DNA from: Paenibacillus psychroresistens
GTDB taxonomy: Bacteria > Bacillota > Bacilli > Paenibacillales > NBRC-103111
Assembly: GCF_009728935.1 (NCBI RefSeq)
Contig: NZ_CP034235.1
Span: 4,440,001 to 4,504,000, forward strand
Reading direction: 5' to 3'
DNA length: 64,000 nt
Part shown: piece after piece, positions 50,967 through 59,821 of the stretch
How positions within the stretch are numbered: the stretch's first letter is position 1
Layout of the letters: each line of letters opens with the position of its first letter
The notes under the pieces: model-generated
Database searches by the model: none
The model's input: the letters and a program-made list of their open reading frames with translations, nothing else
Told to the model about the DNA's origin: nothing
Program-made: the position numbers and the translations under genes

Positions 50967-51356
50967 CTATGTCGGCATTAATTGAATGACGCTTTCTACG
51001 ATGACAGAAATTATTGGTACCGCCATAACCATAATTAATATTTTACCAGTAAGCTCTATCTTAGAAGCTACAGCTTCTTGCCCTGCATCACGCACAATTT
51101 GTGCACCAAATTCAGCTATATAAGCAATGCCGATAATTTTTAATATTGTTTTTAAATACATCGGATTGATGCTCGAATGCAGCGTTAAGTTTTGTAATAA
51201 TTCAATGATGGTATGAATTTTGCCAATTAGAAACATGAAGATGATAATACCGGTGAATGTAGTTAACAAAAAAGCAAACAAAGGCTTTTGCTCTTTAATA
51301 ATTAAAGCCAATACGGTTGACAAGAGACCCAGTCCGACGATCTGAATGATTTCCAC
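50967..51356 (-). CDS. spoIIIAD: Stage III sporulation protein AD
   Basis: A 129-aa protein with four hydrophobic helices. Motifs are MEIIQIVGLGLLSTVLALII, KPLFAFLLTTFTGIIIFMFL and the conserved KTILKIIGIAYIAEFGAQIVRDAGQEAVASKIEL. Related in its last two helices to SpoIIIAC. With AC it may form the type III-like gate of the channel. Its stop is followed directly by the spoIIIAE start region. Confidence 0.95.
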   Translation of the reverse strand: MEIIQIVGLGLLSTVLALIIKEQKPLFAFLLTTFTGIIIFMFLIGKIHTIIELLQNLTLHSSINPMYLKTILKIIGIAYIAEFGAQIVRDAGQEAVASKIELTGKILIMVMAVPIISVIVESVIQLMPT

Positions 51357-51408
51357 TCAATCACCTTCATCCACTTTTATCTATTCAAACAGGGTTATTG
51401 AAACAAGG

Positions 51409-51612
51409 TTATTGAAACAGAAAGATCGTTTTAATTTCTTTAAATAAATCGTTCAGCATATGGATGACCATAAACATCACTACCACAAATCCAATTAACG
51501 TCACCCACTGTGCCATATCTTCTTTTCCCATTTGCTTAAGCACGGTATGAATCATTGCGATAATGATGCCGATGCCGGCAATTTGAAAGATCGCATTCAC
51601 ATCTACGTTCAT
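51409..51612 (-). CDS. spoIIIAC: Stage III sporulation protein AC
   Basis: A 67-aa protein from MNVDVNAIFQIAGIGIIIAM; GAGGTGCC precedes 51612. Two helices: IFQIAGIGIIIAMIHTVLKQ and AQWVTLIGFVVVMFMVIHML, then DDLFKEIK-like LFKEIKTIFLFQ. This is the usual full length for AC. Confidence 0.95.
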   Translation of the reverse strand: MNVDVNAIFQIAGIGIIIAMIHTVLKQMGKEDMAQWVTLIGFVVVMFMVIHMLNDLFKEIKTIFLFQ

Positions 51613-51631
51613 GGTTGGCACCTCACCATAA

Positions 51632-52150
51632 TCAATACATTAGGATTACGACGAGCGTCGCACTGAGCAGGCCTAAGCTTTTCCACATTTTCTCATACCG
51701 CTTCTGCTCCTCCCCAGCCGTCAATTCCTCGGTTTGTAGCTGGCTGGCTGTTAGCCGCAAATGTTTGATCTGATCCTCACGGTCCGTAATTCCTAGAGTT
51801 AAGCCAAGCTGCAGAAAAGCTTCTTTTTCTGTGGATTTCATAGCTGTGTGCTGCCAACAATTATCTATTGCCGAACGCCAGCTTTCTTCTGTTGTAAGTT
51901 CTCCAGAGCCTGCTAATTGTTCCCCTACCTGATGAAATAACTGAGATAATGGCTGAGGAATTTGGCGGCTTATCGTCAATAAGGCACTGGGTAAGGGAGT
52001 AAATCCGTAAGATATCTCTGTTTCCAGCCTTTGTAAAGCTTGAACCAGCTGGCGGATTTGTCGAGGTCGACGTGAGAGCTGCAGGGCTTGGTAAAAACCG
52101 AGCATCGTACCAGCAAACAAGATTAAACATGCCCCTATCAGCCTTACCAT
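51632..52150 (-). CDS. spoIIIAB: Stage III sporulation protein AB
   Basis: A 172-aa protein with an N-terminal helix (LIGACLILFAGTMLGFYQA), a helical cytoplasmic domain beginning SRRPRQIRQLVQALQRLETEI and a C-terminal helix (LLSATLVVILMY). The family resembles type II secretion GspF, suggesting a role with the AA ATPase. Overlaps spoIIIAA by seven bases. Confidence 0.94.
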   Translation of the reverse strand: MVRLIGACLILFAGTMLGFYQALQLSRRPRQIRQLVQALQRLETEISYGFTPLPSALLTISRQIPQPLSQLFHQVGEQLAGSGELTTEESWRSAIDNCWQHTAMKSTEKEAFLQLGLTLGITDREDQIKHLRLTASQLQTEELTAGEEQKRYEKMWKSLGLLSATLVVILMY

Positions 52151-53106
52151 CGGACTCTATTGCCACGGCTGTCATAAACCTCATGTACAGCTGGAGTCCC
52201 TCCGGCATTATGCAAAATCACATAACGAGCGAAAACTTCGCTTGCAATTAAATGCTGCATAACAGGACGCTGACGAATATCATCTAAATCATGGCCATGA
52301 GCACTTGCAATGATACGAATGCCCGCATGAAGAGCTTCATGAATAGCAGTGGCATCTTCTTCACGGCCAATTTCGTCTACAACAATTACTTCTGGCGACA
52401 TAGCACGAATCATCATCATCATTCCCTCCGCCTTTGGGCATCCATCCAATACATCCGTTCGCGGACCAAGATCGAATGTGGGAACCCCGCTTACACAGGC
52501 AGCCAGCTCAGAACGCTCGTCCACAACACCAACCTTAAGTCCCCTCATATCCATATTTCCGCCCCAGAATCCATAGCTGATCAGCCGAGTTAGATCACGA
52601 ATTAAGGTGGTTTTACCTTTTTGTGGGGGGGATATAACTAAGGTGTGATGTACGGTTCGTGAATCCAGATCTGCTAAAGCCGGAAGTACCTTCTTACCAC
52701 AATCCAACACCTCACGTGCAATCCGGATATTAAAGCTGCTTATATTACGGATATGCTTCACACGCCCTTGTTCCAATACGGTACGACCCGCTAGCCCAAC
52801 TCGATGTCCACCAGCAATGGTGATGTAGCCCCTTCTAAGCTCTTCCTCGTAAGAGTAGACGGAATGGTTCGTCAATACGTCCAAGAGCTTAGCACAATCC
52901 TCTCTTGTTGGATGAATAGCCTCCTGAGGATTTAAACTAACCTTGCCGTGAGAAGTAACGAAGCCATATTGGCTTCTGTAGATAATTTCCAACGGACGCC
53001 CCTCACGAATCCGGATCTCTTCCAGTGAACCGCGAATGTCATCTGAAAGCTGAATAATAGCCATCCTAATAAGCTTTGGCAGCCATTCCTCAATGCCTAC
53101 AAACAT
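52144..53106 (-). CDS. spoIIIAA: Stage III sporulation protein AA (ATPase)
   Basis: About 320 aa from MFVGIEEWLPKLI; GGAGG lies nine bases before 53106. N-terminal helical region with LEEIRIREGRPLEIIY and TLSVYSYEEELRRGYITIAGGHRVGLAGR-like segments, then a secretion ATPase with Walker A SPPQKGKTTLIRDLTRL near 175, VVDERSELAACVSG and Walker B MSPEVIVVDEIGREEDA near 245. It is predicted to power the mother cell-forespore channel. First gene of the eight-gene spoIIIA operon, with a sigma-E type promoter. Confidence 0.97.
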   Translation of the reverse strand: MFVGIEEWLPKLIRMAIIQLSDDIRGSLEEIRIREGRPLEIIYRSQYGFVTSHGKVSLNPQEAIHPTREDCAKLLDVLTNHSVYSYEEELRRGYITIAGGHRVGLAGRTVLEQGRVKHIRNISSFNIRIAREVLDCGKKVLPALADLDSRTVHHTLVISPPQKGKTTLIRDLTRLISYGFWGGNMDMRGLKVGVVDERSELAACVSGVPTFDLGPRTDVLDGCPKAEGMMMMIRAMSPEVIVVDEIGREEDATAIHEALHAGIRIIASAHGHDLDDIRQRPVMQHLIASEVFARYVILHNAGGTPAVHEVYDSRGNRVRW

Positions 53107-53146
53107 GACCATTCTCCTCCATAACCCCTATAACTGTTCTACAACA

Positions 53147-53174
53147 TATGTATGCTTGGACGAGTAAAATATGC
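53147..53174 (-). promoter_or_regulatory. Sigma-E type promoter of spoIIIA
   Basis: Minus strand GCATATTTT (around 53174) and CATACATA (53154-53147), about 13 bases apart, close to the sigma-E consensus (ATATT / CATACANT). Position fits mother-cell transcription of spoIIIAA-AH. Confidence 0.65.
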
Positions 53175-53178
53175 TTGT

Positions 53179-53454
53179 TCATTTTTTAAGAATACCAAAA
53201 AAGAGACAGCTAACTCCCGTTAAAATCCAGAGCATTTTGCTTACCGATAGCTTATCTGCAACGCCTAACAGCCCAATTGTCGTTGTAGCTAATAGAATAA
53301 ATGGGCCTACTACAGCAAGACCGGAATTAATCAACAACGCTTTCTCAACTTGGTTGTAGCGAATCATCAGCAATGCAGCAATTAATTCAATACTGCCCGA
53401 AAGCAGCCTTAGGCTCGCCATACTCATCACAAATTTATTAATCAATGGCCCCAC
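53179..53454 (-). CDS. yqhV: YqhV family membrane protein (DUF2619)
   Basis: A 91-aa protein with three hydrophobic helices (RLLSGSIELIAALLMIRY; NSGLAVVGPFILLATTTIGLL; SKMLWILTGVSCLFFGIL). The MASLRLLSGSIELIAA start is the DUF2619 hallmark. YqhV lies upstream of spoIIIAA in Bacillus as well, which supports the call. Function unknown; possibly made with sporulation genes. Confidence 0.88.
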   Translation of the reverse strand: MGPLINKFVMSMASLRLLSGSIELIAALLMIRYNQVEKALLINSGLAVVGPFILLATTTIGLLGVADKLSVSKMLWILTGVSCLFFGILKK

Positions 53455-53600
53455 TCCTTTTTCACGAAAATGAATACTAATATTTTATGCAGGCTTGTAT
53501 TAATTTAGGCTTTTTTAGCCTTATTGGGCACCGCTTCATTTCAAAATGCATATGCTGATTCCAGAACGCTACCCTACAATGAGAGCGAGGAGATTCATAG

Positions 53601-54440
53601 ATGAAAACTATTCAGCGAACAGATTGGCATCCTACACTGCTTGACCCAACAGGAACAAGAGAAGCGAAGCCTCGCATATCGGGTAAAACCATGATTATGG
53701 ATAAAGGATTGGGTTGGAACGCCTTTGAGGATATGCTAGAAACTGCTGCTTCCCATGTAGATATGATCAAAATAGGCTTTGGCACTTCACCTCTTTACCC
53801 GCATCATGTGATTAAGCAAAAAATTGAAGCAGCAAAGGCAAGGCATATTTCTGTCTATCCAGGTGGAACATTTCTTGAGGTTGCTGTGGCTAATAACCTA
53901 GTGGATGAATATTTTCAAACGGTTCGTAATCTTGGTTTTACAGGGGTTGAAGTTTCAGATGGAACCATAGAGCTCGACCGCAGCGCACGAAGTCGTTTAA
54001 TCCTCAAAGGCTTGGATGCGGGTTTAACGGTTTATACGGAATATGGGAAAAAGTGTTGGGGATCGACGATTGAATTGAGATCACTGATTCAAACGGTTGC
54101 CATGGATGTCCGCCTCGGTGCTGAATTGGTTACCATTGAAGGTAGAGAATCTGGTGTAGGCGTTGGTATTTTTGATCAAAATGGTGACTGTAAGGATGAA
54201 CAAATTCTCGAGGTTTTAGCGAACATTCCTAATCGTAATTTATTATTATGGGAGGCACCACAAAAATCACAGCAGGTCCATTTAATCCGGATGTTAGGTC
54301 CAGAAATCAATCTTGGCAATATCGGTGCTCAAGATATATTGGCATTGGAGGCATTACGGCGAGGGCTAAGATCGGATACTTTTATTTTTCCTAACCAACC
54401 TAAAGCTGAGGAAATATATGAGCTGAATTATGATATTTAA
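53601..54440 (+). CDS. comA: Phosphosulfolactate synthase (ComA, YitD-like)
   Basis: A 279-aa TIM-barrel enzyme that adds sulfite to phosphoenolpyruvate, giving (2R)-phosphosulfolactate. Motifs: KPRISGKTMIMDKGLG, ASHVDMIKIGFGTSPLYP, VYPGGTFLEVAVANNLVDEY, GVEVSDGTIEL, TIEGRESGVGVGIFD and WEAPQKSQQ. Not the competence regulator of the same name. In Bacillus the product 3-sulfolactate is abundant in spores. First of two plus-strand genes amid minus-strand sporulation genes; the upstream spacer holds TGAATA, which could be a sigma-G -35. Confidence 0.93.
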   Translation: MKTIQRTDWHPTLLDPTGTREAKPRISGKTMIMDKGLGWNAFEDMLETAASHVDMIKIGFGTSPLYPHHVIKQKIEAAKARHISVYPGGTFLEVAVANNLVDEYFQTVRNLGFTGVEVSDGTIELDRSARSRLILKGLDAGLTVYTEYGKKCWGSTIELRSLIQTVAMDVRLGAELVTIEGRESGVGVGIFDQNGDCKDEQILEVLANIPNRNLLLWEAPQKSQQVHLIRMLGPEINLGNIGAQDILALEALRRGLRSDTFIFPNQPKAEEIYELNYDI

Positions 54441-54458
54441 TTGAAAGGCAGAAGGTAG

Positions 54459-55193
54459 ATGCAAATTACTGTTATACAAAGCTCAAAGGATATGAGCTTA
54501 GATTCCATGACAAATCAGACTGTGATTGTTATTGATGTTTTGCGTGCAACTAGTAATATGATCACTGCTCTTATGTTCGGCTGTATAGAAATTATTCCGC
54601 TTGAGACCATAGAAGAAGCAAAAAGCCTGAAAGTTTCAGGAGATCTATTGGGGGGCGAACGTAATTGCCTCAAGCTGCCAGATTTTGATTTAGGCAATTC
54701 ACCTTATGAATACATGACGCCTCAAGTTTTCGATAAACGAATTCTGATGACAACAACTAATGGGACACGTGTGATTCAACAAGCTAATTCAGCTAAGCAT
54801 GTCCTTGCAGGCGCTTTTATTAATGCACATGCTTGCGCACTAGCAGCGTTGGAACTGCAAGATGACATAACCATTCTATGTGCGGGAACTAATGATGCTT
54901 TCTCTTGGGAGGATGGCCTTTGTGCGGGGTTTATTGTTCATGAGCTTCAACAAATAACGGGCCAGTCCTTTCAAGTCAATGATTTTGGTCTTTGTATGCT
55001 AACCAGTTACTTGGAGGTAGAACAAAAGCTGAATCAGGCTCTACTGGAATCCGCTAATGGAAAAAAGTTAACTCTCTTGGGCTTTGAGTCAGACATCCTT
55101 TATTGTTCTAAAGTAAATATAATGGATGCTGTGCCTGTTCTGTATGACGGGAAGCTAATTTCGCATCGTTCTAAAAATGTTTGTCCTTCATAA
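54459..55193 (+). CDS. comB: 2-phosphosulfolactate phosphatase (ComB)
   Basis: A 244-aa Mg-dependent phosphatase that makes 3-sulfolactate from the ComA product. Motifs are NQTVIVIDVLRATSNMITAL near 20, LLGGERNCLKLPDFDLGNSP near 70, TTTNGTRVIQQANSAKHVLAGAFINAHA near 103 and ILCAGTNDAFSWEDGLCAGFI near 148. Eighteen bases after comA. A hairpin (55202-55236) follows. A two-step sulfolactate path is therefore complete. Confidence 0.93.
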   Translation: MQITVIQSSKDMSLDSMTNQTVIVIDVLRATSNMITALMFGCIEIIPLETIEEAKSLKVSGDLLGGERNCLKLPDFDLGNSPYEYMTPQVFDKRILMTTTNGTRVIQQANSAKHVLAGAFINAHACALAALELQDDITILCAGTNDAFSWEDGLCAGFIVHELQQITGQSFQVNDFGLCMLTSYLEVEQKLNQALLESANGKKLTLLGFESDILYCSKVNIMDAVPVLYDGKLISHRSKNVCPS

Positions 55194-55201
55194 ACTTGTA
55201 T

Positions 55202-55236
55202 AAATTGAACGACCGCTTAATAGCTTCGTTCAATTT
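55202..55236 (+). terminator. Hairpin after comB
   Basis: AAATTGAACGA and TCGTTCAATTT pair perfectly (11 bp) around a 13-base loop. No T tract beyond the arm; probable weak terminator or 3' stabiliser. Confidence 0.55.
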
Positions 55237-55271
55237 AACGAATGTTTGCGTTAAGGACAAGGGGTAATGGA

Positions 55272-55730
55272 ATGAATGGCAATATTCTGTTGGTTATTTT
55301 AATCATCATCGGACTAATTGGGCGGTCGAACATAATAACCTCGGCTGCTTGTATCCTGCTCATTGTGAAACTATTAAGTCTAGACCGTTACTTGCCTAGT
55401 ATTGAACGCAGGGGGCTTGAGCTTGGATTATTATTTCTAACCATTGGTGTGTTAGTCCCTTTTGCCAGTGAAAAAATCTCTGCTCGTGATGTACTTTCTG
55501 TCTTTAGCTCTTGGCCTGGAATTATCGCTTTAACTGGCGGAGCCATTGCTACTTATATGAATGGCAAAGGGCTTGAATTGCTGAAAGTAGACCCGCAAAT
55601 AATCGCAGGTCTGGTAATGGGCTCGATCTTCGGCATCATTTTTATGCGCGGAATTCCTGTTGGTCCACTTATGGCTGCTGGGATTACAGCGTTATTATTA
55701 AAGGTGGTTTCTTTCTTTTTTAAGATGTAG
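55272..55730 (+). CDS. DUF441 family membrane protein
   Basis: About 152 aa from [26 protein letters not shown] precedes 55272. Five hydrophobic helices, with the DUF441 signatures [29 protein letters not shown] and [22 protein letters not shown]. subtilis YtwI is in this family; function unknown. Third gene of the plus-strand island. Confidence 0.88.
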   Translation: MNGNILLVILIIIGLIGRSNIITSAACILLIVKLLSLDRYLPSIERRGLELGLLFLTIGVLVPFASEKISARDVLSVFSSWPGIIALTGGAIATYMNGKGLELLKVDPQIIAGLVMGSIFGIIFMRGIPVGPLMAAGITALLLKVVSFFFKM

Positions 55731-55802
55731 GGTTGGTACATAGTGATATGGAAAGCTTTAGTAGTTGATTTCCCATTTGCTGATATTGGGCATATGGAGC
55801 GA

Positions 55803-56150
55803 TAGCGGGTAACGCCAGTTTTTGGCGTTACAGAGCGGTTGCGGCTCATGCAATAGCGGGTAAAGCCACTTTCTGGCGTTACAGAGCGGTTGCGGCTCGT
55901 GCAATAGCGGGTAAAGCCACTTTCTGGCGTTACAGAGCGGTTACGGCTCGAGAGTATATGACTTCGGACATAGGCTCCAATGTCGATTATCGACACTAGA
56001 GCCATAGAAAACCCCAAGTAAAAAGCTCCAATGTCGATTATCGACACTAGAGCAATAAAAAGCCCCAAAACAAAGGCTTTAGTGTCGATTATCGACACTA
56101 GAGCAATAAAAAACCCCAAGTCAAAGGCTGCAGTGTCGATTATCGACACT
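55803..56150. repeat. Seven 51-bp repeats in two families, each with a palindrome
   Basis: Family A: three units starting at 55803, 55854 and 55905, each holding GTAA(A/C)GCCA...TGGCGTTAC. Family B: four units with TGTCGATTATCGACA at 55981, 56032, 56083 and 56134. Both have a period of exactly 51 bp. The array fills the spacer between the convergent DUF441 and lysC genes. It could be a transcribed string of hairpins. Confidence 0.85.
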
Positions 56151-56171
56151 AAAGGAGAATAACCAAAACAA

Positions 56172-56214
56172 AAAAACATCCATTCACTTCAGTAACAAGT
56201 GAATGGATGTTTTT
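56172..56214. terminator. Bidirectional terminator after lysC
   Basis: Perfect 18-bp stem AAAAACATCCATTCACTT / AAGTGAATGGATGTTTTT with a seven-base loop and A/T tracts on both sides, 23 bases after the lysC stop. Confidence 0.85.
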
Positions 56215-56236
56215 ATACTTGCTTCTACCAAATTCC

Positions 56237-57493
56237 CTATCTGCGATCAGATGGCCCGCCAACAAATGCTTGCTGCTCAGCATCCAAGCCGTAAGCGGTA
56301 TGTAGAGCATTGATGACCTCATGCAATCTAGCATTGTTAATCACACAGGACATTTTAATTTCTGAAGTGCTGACCATATTGATGCTGATTCCCAAAGCAG
56401 AAATAGTCTCGAACATAGTTGCAGCTACTCCAGGATGACTTACCATGCCTGCGCCAACAATAGAAACTTTAACTAAATCCACTTCAGATGTCGCTTCTTG
56501 ATATCCAACCTGCTCCTGAATTCCTTCTAACACTTGCATAACTTTAGCAATATCAGCTATTGAAACAGTGAAAGAGAAATCAGCCGATCCATTCTGAACG
56601 CCGCTTTGGACTATGATATCCACATCAATTTGCTCTTTGGCTAATGCGGTGAATACGGTAGCCAATTGTCCAGGCTTTTCGGGTACAGCTATGATACTGA
56701 TGCGTGCAACATCTTTGTCAGAAGCAATGCCGCGAACGACAATCCCTTGCTCCATACTGACTTCCTCCTTTACCTGAGTGCCTTCATTCTCATTAAAGCT
56801 GGAACGAACGACTAAGGCTACTTGATTGTGCTTGGCATATTCCACAGCTCTAGGATGTAAAACTGCTGCTCCTAAATTAGCTAATTCTAGCATTTCATCA
56901 TACGAGATTTCATCTAGCTTACGCGCAACCTTCACTACACGCGGATCGGTAGAATAAATACCATCCACATCTGTGTAAATTTCACATATATCTGCTTTAA
57001 TCGCAGCAGCCATTGCAACCGCTGTTGTATCTGAACCACCGCGTCCAAGTGTCGTAATTTCGCCTATTTCTGTCATGCCTTGAAAGCCTGCGACAATGAC
57101 CACATTGTTGTTAGCAAGAGCTTCCATCACTCTCACTGGATTGATCTCGGATATACGCGCATTACCATGAATGGCTTCTGTCACCATACCAGCCTGCCAG
57201 CCTGTAAACGATACCGCTTGCTCACCTAGGTTATGAATTGCCATGGATAGCAAAGCAACGGAAACTTGTTCTCCCGTGCTTAATAACATATCCATTTCAC
57301 GTGCAGGAGGTTTGCCATCATAGATTTTTCGGGATAAATCAATGAGCTCATCGGTTGAATCTCCCATTGCAGATACGACAACAACACACTGATGACCTTG
57401 CTGCTTCCTAGCTATAATGCGTTTCGCAACACGTATCATCCGCTCAGCATCCCCAACTGAGCTACCGCCAAATTTCATTACGATTAAAGACAA
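56237..57493 (-). CDS. lysC: Aspartokinase
   Basis: About 418 aa from the TTG at 57493 (protein starts SLIVMKFGGSSVG); GGGAG lies just upstream, and GTG 57502 or TTG 57508 are other options. Kinase domain with VMKFGGSSVGDAERM, FQGMTEIGEITTLGRGGSDTTAVA near 150 and LEFANLGAAVLHPRAVEYA-like ELANLGAAVLHPRAVEYAKH near 205; two ACT domains follow from about 265. It phosphorylates aspartate for lysine, diaminopimelate, dipicolinate, threonine and methionine. The residues GSDTTAVA are family-typical. Confidence 0.95.
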   Translation of the reverse strand: MSLIVMKFGGSSVGDAERMIRVAKRIIARKQQGHQCVVVVSAMGDSTDELIDLSRKIYDGKPPAREMDMLLSTGEQVSVALLSMAIHNLGEQAVSFTGWQAGMVTEAIHGNARISEINPVRVMEALANNNVVIVAGFQGMTEIGEITTLGRGGSDTTAVAMAAAIKADICEIYTDVDGIYSTDPRVVKVARKLDEISYDEMLELANLGAAVLHPRAVEYAKHNQVALVVRSSFNENEGTQVKEEVSMEQGIVVRGIASDKDVARISIIAVPEKPGQLATVFTALAKEQIDVDIIVQSGVQNGSADFSFTVSIADIAKVMQVLEGIQEQVGYQEATSEVDLVKVSIVGAGMVSHPGVAATMFETISALGISINMVSTSEIKMSCVINNARLHEVINALHTAYGLDAEQQAFVGGPSDRR

Positions 57494-57564
57494 CCCACTC
57501 ACTCCCAACCTTACTTTTCACTGCTAACCGCAATAATTAAAACCAGATAGCAGATTAACTAAAC

Positions 57565-58122
57565 CTATGCACGAGAAATATATCTGCCCTCACGAGTATC
57601 AATCAACAGTATATCGCCTTCATTAATAAACATCGGAACTTGAAGAGTCAACCCTGTTGAAAGTGTTGCATTTTTAGTAGCGCCTTGTGCTGTATTGCCT
57701 TTTACACCTGGCTCGGTTTCTGCAACCTTTAATTCAACTGTATTCGGTAAATTAATTCCTAGAATCTCACCTTGATAGCTAACGATATTTACGATCATAT
57801 TTTCCTGTAAAAACTTTTGTTCCCATTCCAGCTGCTTGGACAACAATGTAAATTGATCAAAGGTTTCTGTATCCATGAAAGAATACTCGGTTCCACTTGT
57901 ATAAAGGTATTGAGTTTCACGAGTTTCGACAACAGCACGAATTAAATTCTCACCGGCACGAAACGTTTTTTCTACCACATTCCCGTTACGAATGTTCTTT
58001 AATTTAGAACGGACAAATGCCGCTCCTTTACCTGGTTTTACATGTTGAAAATCGGTTACTGAGAATAAATCGCCATCTACTTCAATCGTTACACCTGTTT
58101 TAAAATCGTTTACTGAAATCAC
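57565..58122 (-). CDS. efp: Elongation factor P
   Basis: A 185-aa factor that rescues ribosomes stalled at proline runs. N-terminal KOW-like domain with the loop [20 protein letters not shown] (Lys at the modified tip), an OB domain ([20 protein letters not shown]) and a C-terminal domain with the signature [35 protein letters not shown]. Usual length. Downstream of the Xaa-Pro peptidase gene by 28 bases. Confidence 0.97.
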   Translation of the reverse strand: MISVNDFKTGVTIEVDGDLFSVTDFQHVKPGKGAAFVRSKLKNIRNGNVVEKTFRAGENLIRAVVETRETQYLYTSGTEYSFMDTETFDQFTLLSKQLEWEQKFLQENMIVNIVSYQGEILGINLPNTVELKVAETEPGVKGNTAQGATKNATLSTGLTLQVPMFINEGDILLIDTREGRYISRA

Positions 58123-58150
58123 TTGTGTTTCCTCCTGTATTATGGGTTAT

Positions 58151-59224
58151 TTAATCAATCACAATAAAATCCTTAGACGAATGGGTCAATATGCGAATTC
58201 CGTTTTCCGTAAGGACAACGTCATCTTCAATTCGAACACCACCGAAGCCAGGAATATAAATGCCGGGTTCTACGGTTACAACCATGCCTGCTTCTAGAAC
58301 AACATCACTCTGGAAAGACAATCTAGGCGCTTCATGAATTTCCATACCCAATCCATGTCCTGTACCGTGTCCAAAATGATCGCCATAGCCTGCTTTGCGA
58401 ATAATATCTCTGGCTACTGCATCAGCTTCTCTACCTGTCATTCCCGGCTTGAGCTTATCCAATGTCTGCAGCTGTGCTTCCAAGACTATATCATAAATTT
58501 CTTTATGTTTGTCAGTTGGTTTTCCTAAAACAACGGTTCTAGTTAAATCAGAACAATAACCGTTATAATAGGCGCCAAAATCAAGCTTTACAAATTCATT
58601 GGTTTGAAGAATTCGATCACTCGCTACGCCATGAGGCAATGCGGAACGTTCTCCAGATGCAACAATTGTATCAAATGAGGATGATGTTGCGCCATGCTTC
58701 CTCATGTAAATTTCCATATCCAAGGCTATTTCTTTTTCAGAAACACCTGATTTAAGCTTGGTCAATATGTAAGAAAATGTTTGATCTGCTAAATCTGCAG
58801 CTTCCTGCATGATTATCAATTCGGCCGAATCTTTAAACATTCTCAGCTTCTCAACAAGTTGATCAGTTGGTACAAGTTTAATGGGATTCAGAACCGCAGC
58901 ATAGCTTTGATGCAACCCATAGGTAACCTCATTCTGTTCAAAGCCAACCTGTGTTATCGCGTATTTAGTTAATATTTCTTTGACAGTCTCTATTGCCTTC
59001 GGTCCATGCTCGATGACTTCGTAGTAATGTGCTTGAGCAGGCGCTTGTGTCATATAACGAAAATCTGTTAATAAAATGGCTTGATTTAATGTAATGATTA
59101 AATAACCCGAAGAGCCTGTAAACCCGCTTAAATATTTTCGATTAAAAGCATTTGTGATAAATACAGCGTCAAGCTTCTGCTCTACCATTGCTTCACGTAA
59201 CTTGAGCAACCTAACCTTCTCCAT
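58151..59224 (-). CDS. Xaa-Pro aminopeptidase family (YqhT-like)
   Basis: A 357-aa M24B metallopeptidase. N-terminal creatinase-like domain (LKLREAMVEQKLDAVFITNA..., residues 5-120), then a pita-bread fold with metal ligands: Asp in KLDFGAYYNGYCSDLTRTVV, His in DHFGHGTGHGLGMEIHEAPRLS near 280, and Glu in VEPGIYIPGFGGVRIEDDVV near 318. It removes N-terminal residues before proline. Standing between aroQ and efp is typical of Bacillota. Confidence 0.93.
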   Translation of the reverse strand: MEKVRLLKLREAMVEQKLDAVFITNAFNRKYLSGFTGSSGYLIITLNQAILLTDFRYMTQAPAQAHYYEVIEHGPKAIETVKEILTKYAITQVGFEQNEVTYGLHQSYAAVLNPIKLVPTDQLVEKLRMFKDSAELIIMQEAADLADQTFSYILTKLKSGVSEKEIALDMEIYMRKHGATSSSFDTIVASGERSALPHGVASDRILQTNEFVKLDFGAYYNGYCSDLTRTVVLGKPTDKHKEIYDIVLEAQLQTLDKLKPGMTGREADAVARDIIRKAGYGDHFGHGTGHGLGMEIHEAPRLSFQSDVVLEAGMVVTVEPGIYIPGFGGVRIEDDVVLTENGIRILTHSSKDFIVID

Positions 59225-59266
59225 GCCTATTCACCTATTCCCTTGTATACAGATAATGGACAAATA

Positions 59267-59716
59267 TTACAATCGCCCGTTAACAGTTAGATGCTTTGCA
59301 AGCGCAAGCAGCCCGAGCTCATAGCTATAAGCTCCAAAGCCGGCAATTTGACCGACTACAACCGGTGCTGTAACCGATTGGTGACGAAACGACTCTCTTT
59401 GGTGAATGTTCGATAAATGTACTTCAATCGTTGGTAAGCTCACTGAGCTTAGCGCATCCCGAATCGCATAGCTATAATGCGTAAATGCACCTGGATTAAT
59501 CACAATTCCATCTTTAACCCCAAACGCACGCTGGATTTGATCAATGAGTTCACCTTCATGATTCGATTGAAAAATTTCTAATTCCATATCATGCTGATTA
59601 GCCAGCTGTATGAGATTCAGATTTATCGCCTCAAGCGTTACGGAACCGTATACGCCTGGTTCTCGAATGCCTAACATATTGAGATTAGGACCATGTAAAA
59701 CCAAGACTTTTTTCAT
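59267..59716 (-). CDS. aroQ: Type II 3-dehydroquinate dehydratase
   Basis: A 149-aa enzyme of the shikimate path. Opening [20 protein letters not shown] carries the Tyr/Asn catalytic region with Arg in the lid, [16 protein letters not shown] near residue 50, [17 protein letters not shown] near 75 and [22 protein letters not shown] near 98. Dodecameric family. Located between the germination operon and the Xaa-Pro peptidase. Confidence 0.97.
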   Translation of the reverse strand: MKKVLVLHGPNLNMLGIREPGVYGSVTLEAINLNLIQLANQHDMELEIFQSNHEGELIDQIQRAFGVKDGIVINPGAFTHYSYAIRDALSSVSLPTIEVHLSNIHQRESFRHQSVTAPVVVGQIAGFGAYSYELGLLALAKHLTVNGRL

Positions 59717-59821
59717 GTGGAATCACCTGACCGATCCTACTTCTTTTTAACGTAGACATTTTACCATAGGAAGCTAGGCTTTGAATAGCTTTAATATTTT
59801 TATGGTAGATCTATAAACTCT

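Noticed and set aside
55803-56150. CRISPR array
   Set aside because: The whole 51-bp unit repeats, leaving no unique spacers, and no cas gene is near.
55553-56179. A 208-aa minus-strand open frame with repeated motifs
   Set aside because: It is produced by the 51-bp repeat array, which never shifts frame. It overlaps the end of the DUF441 gene and has no ribosome binding site.
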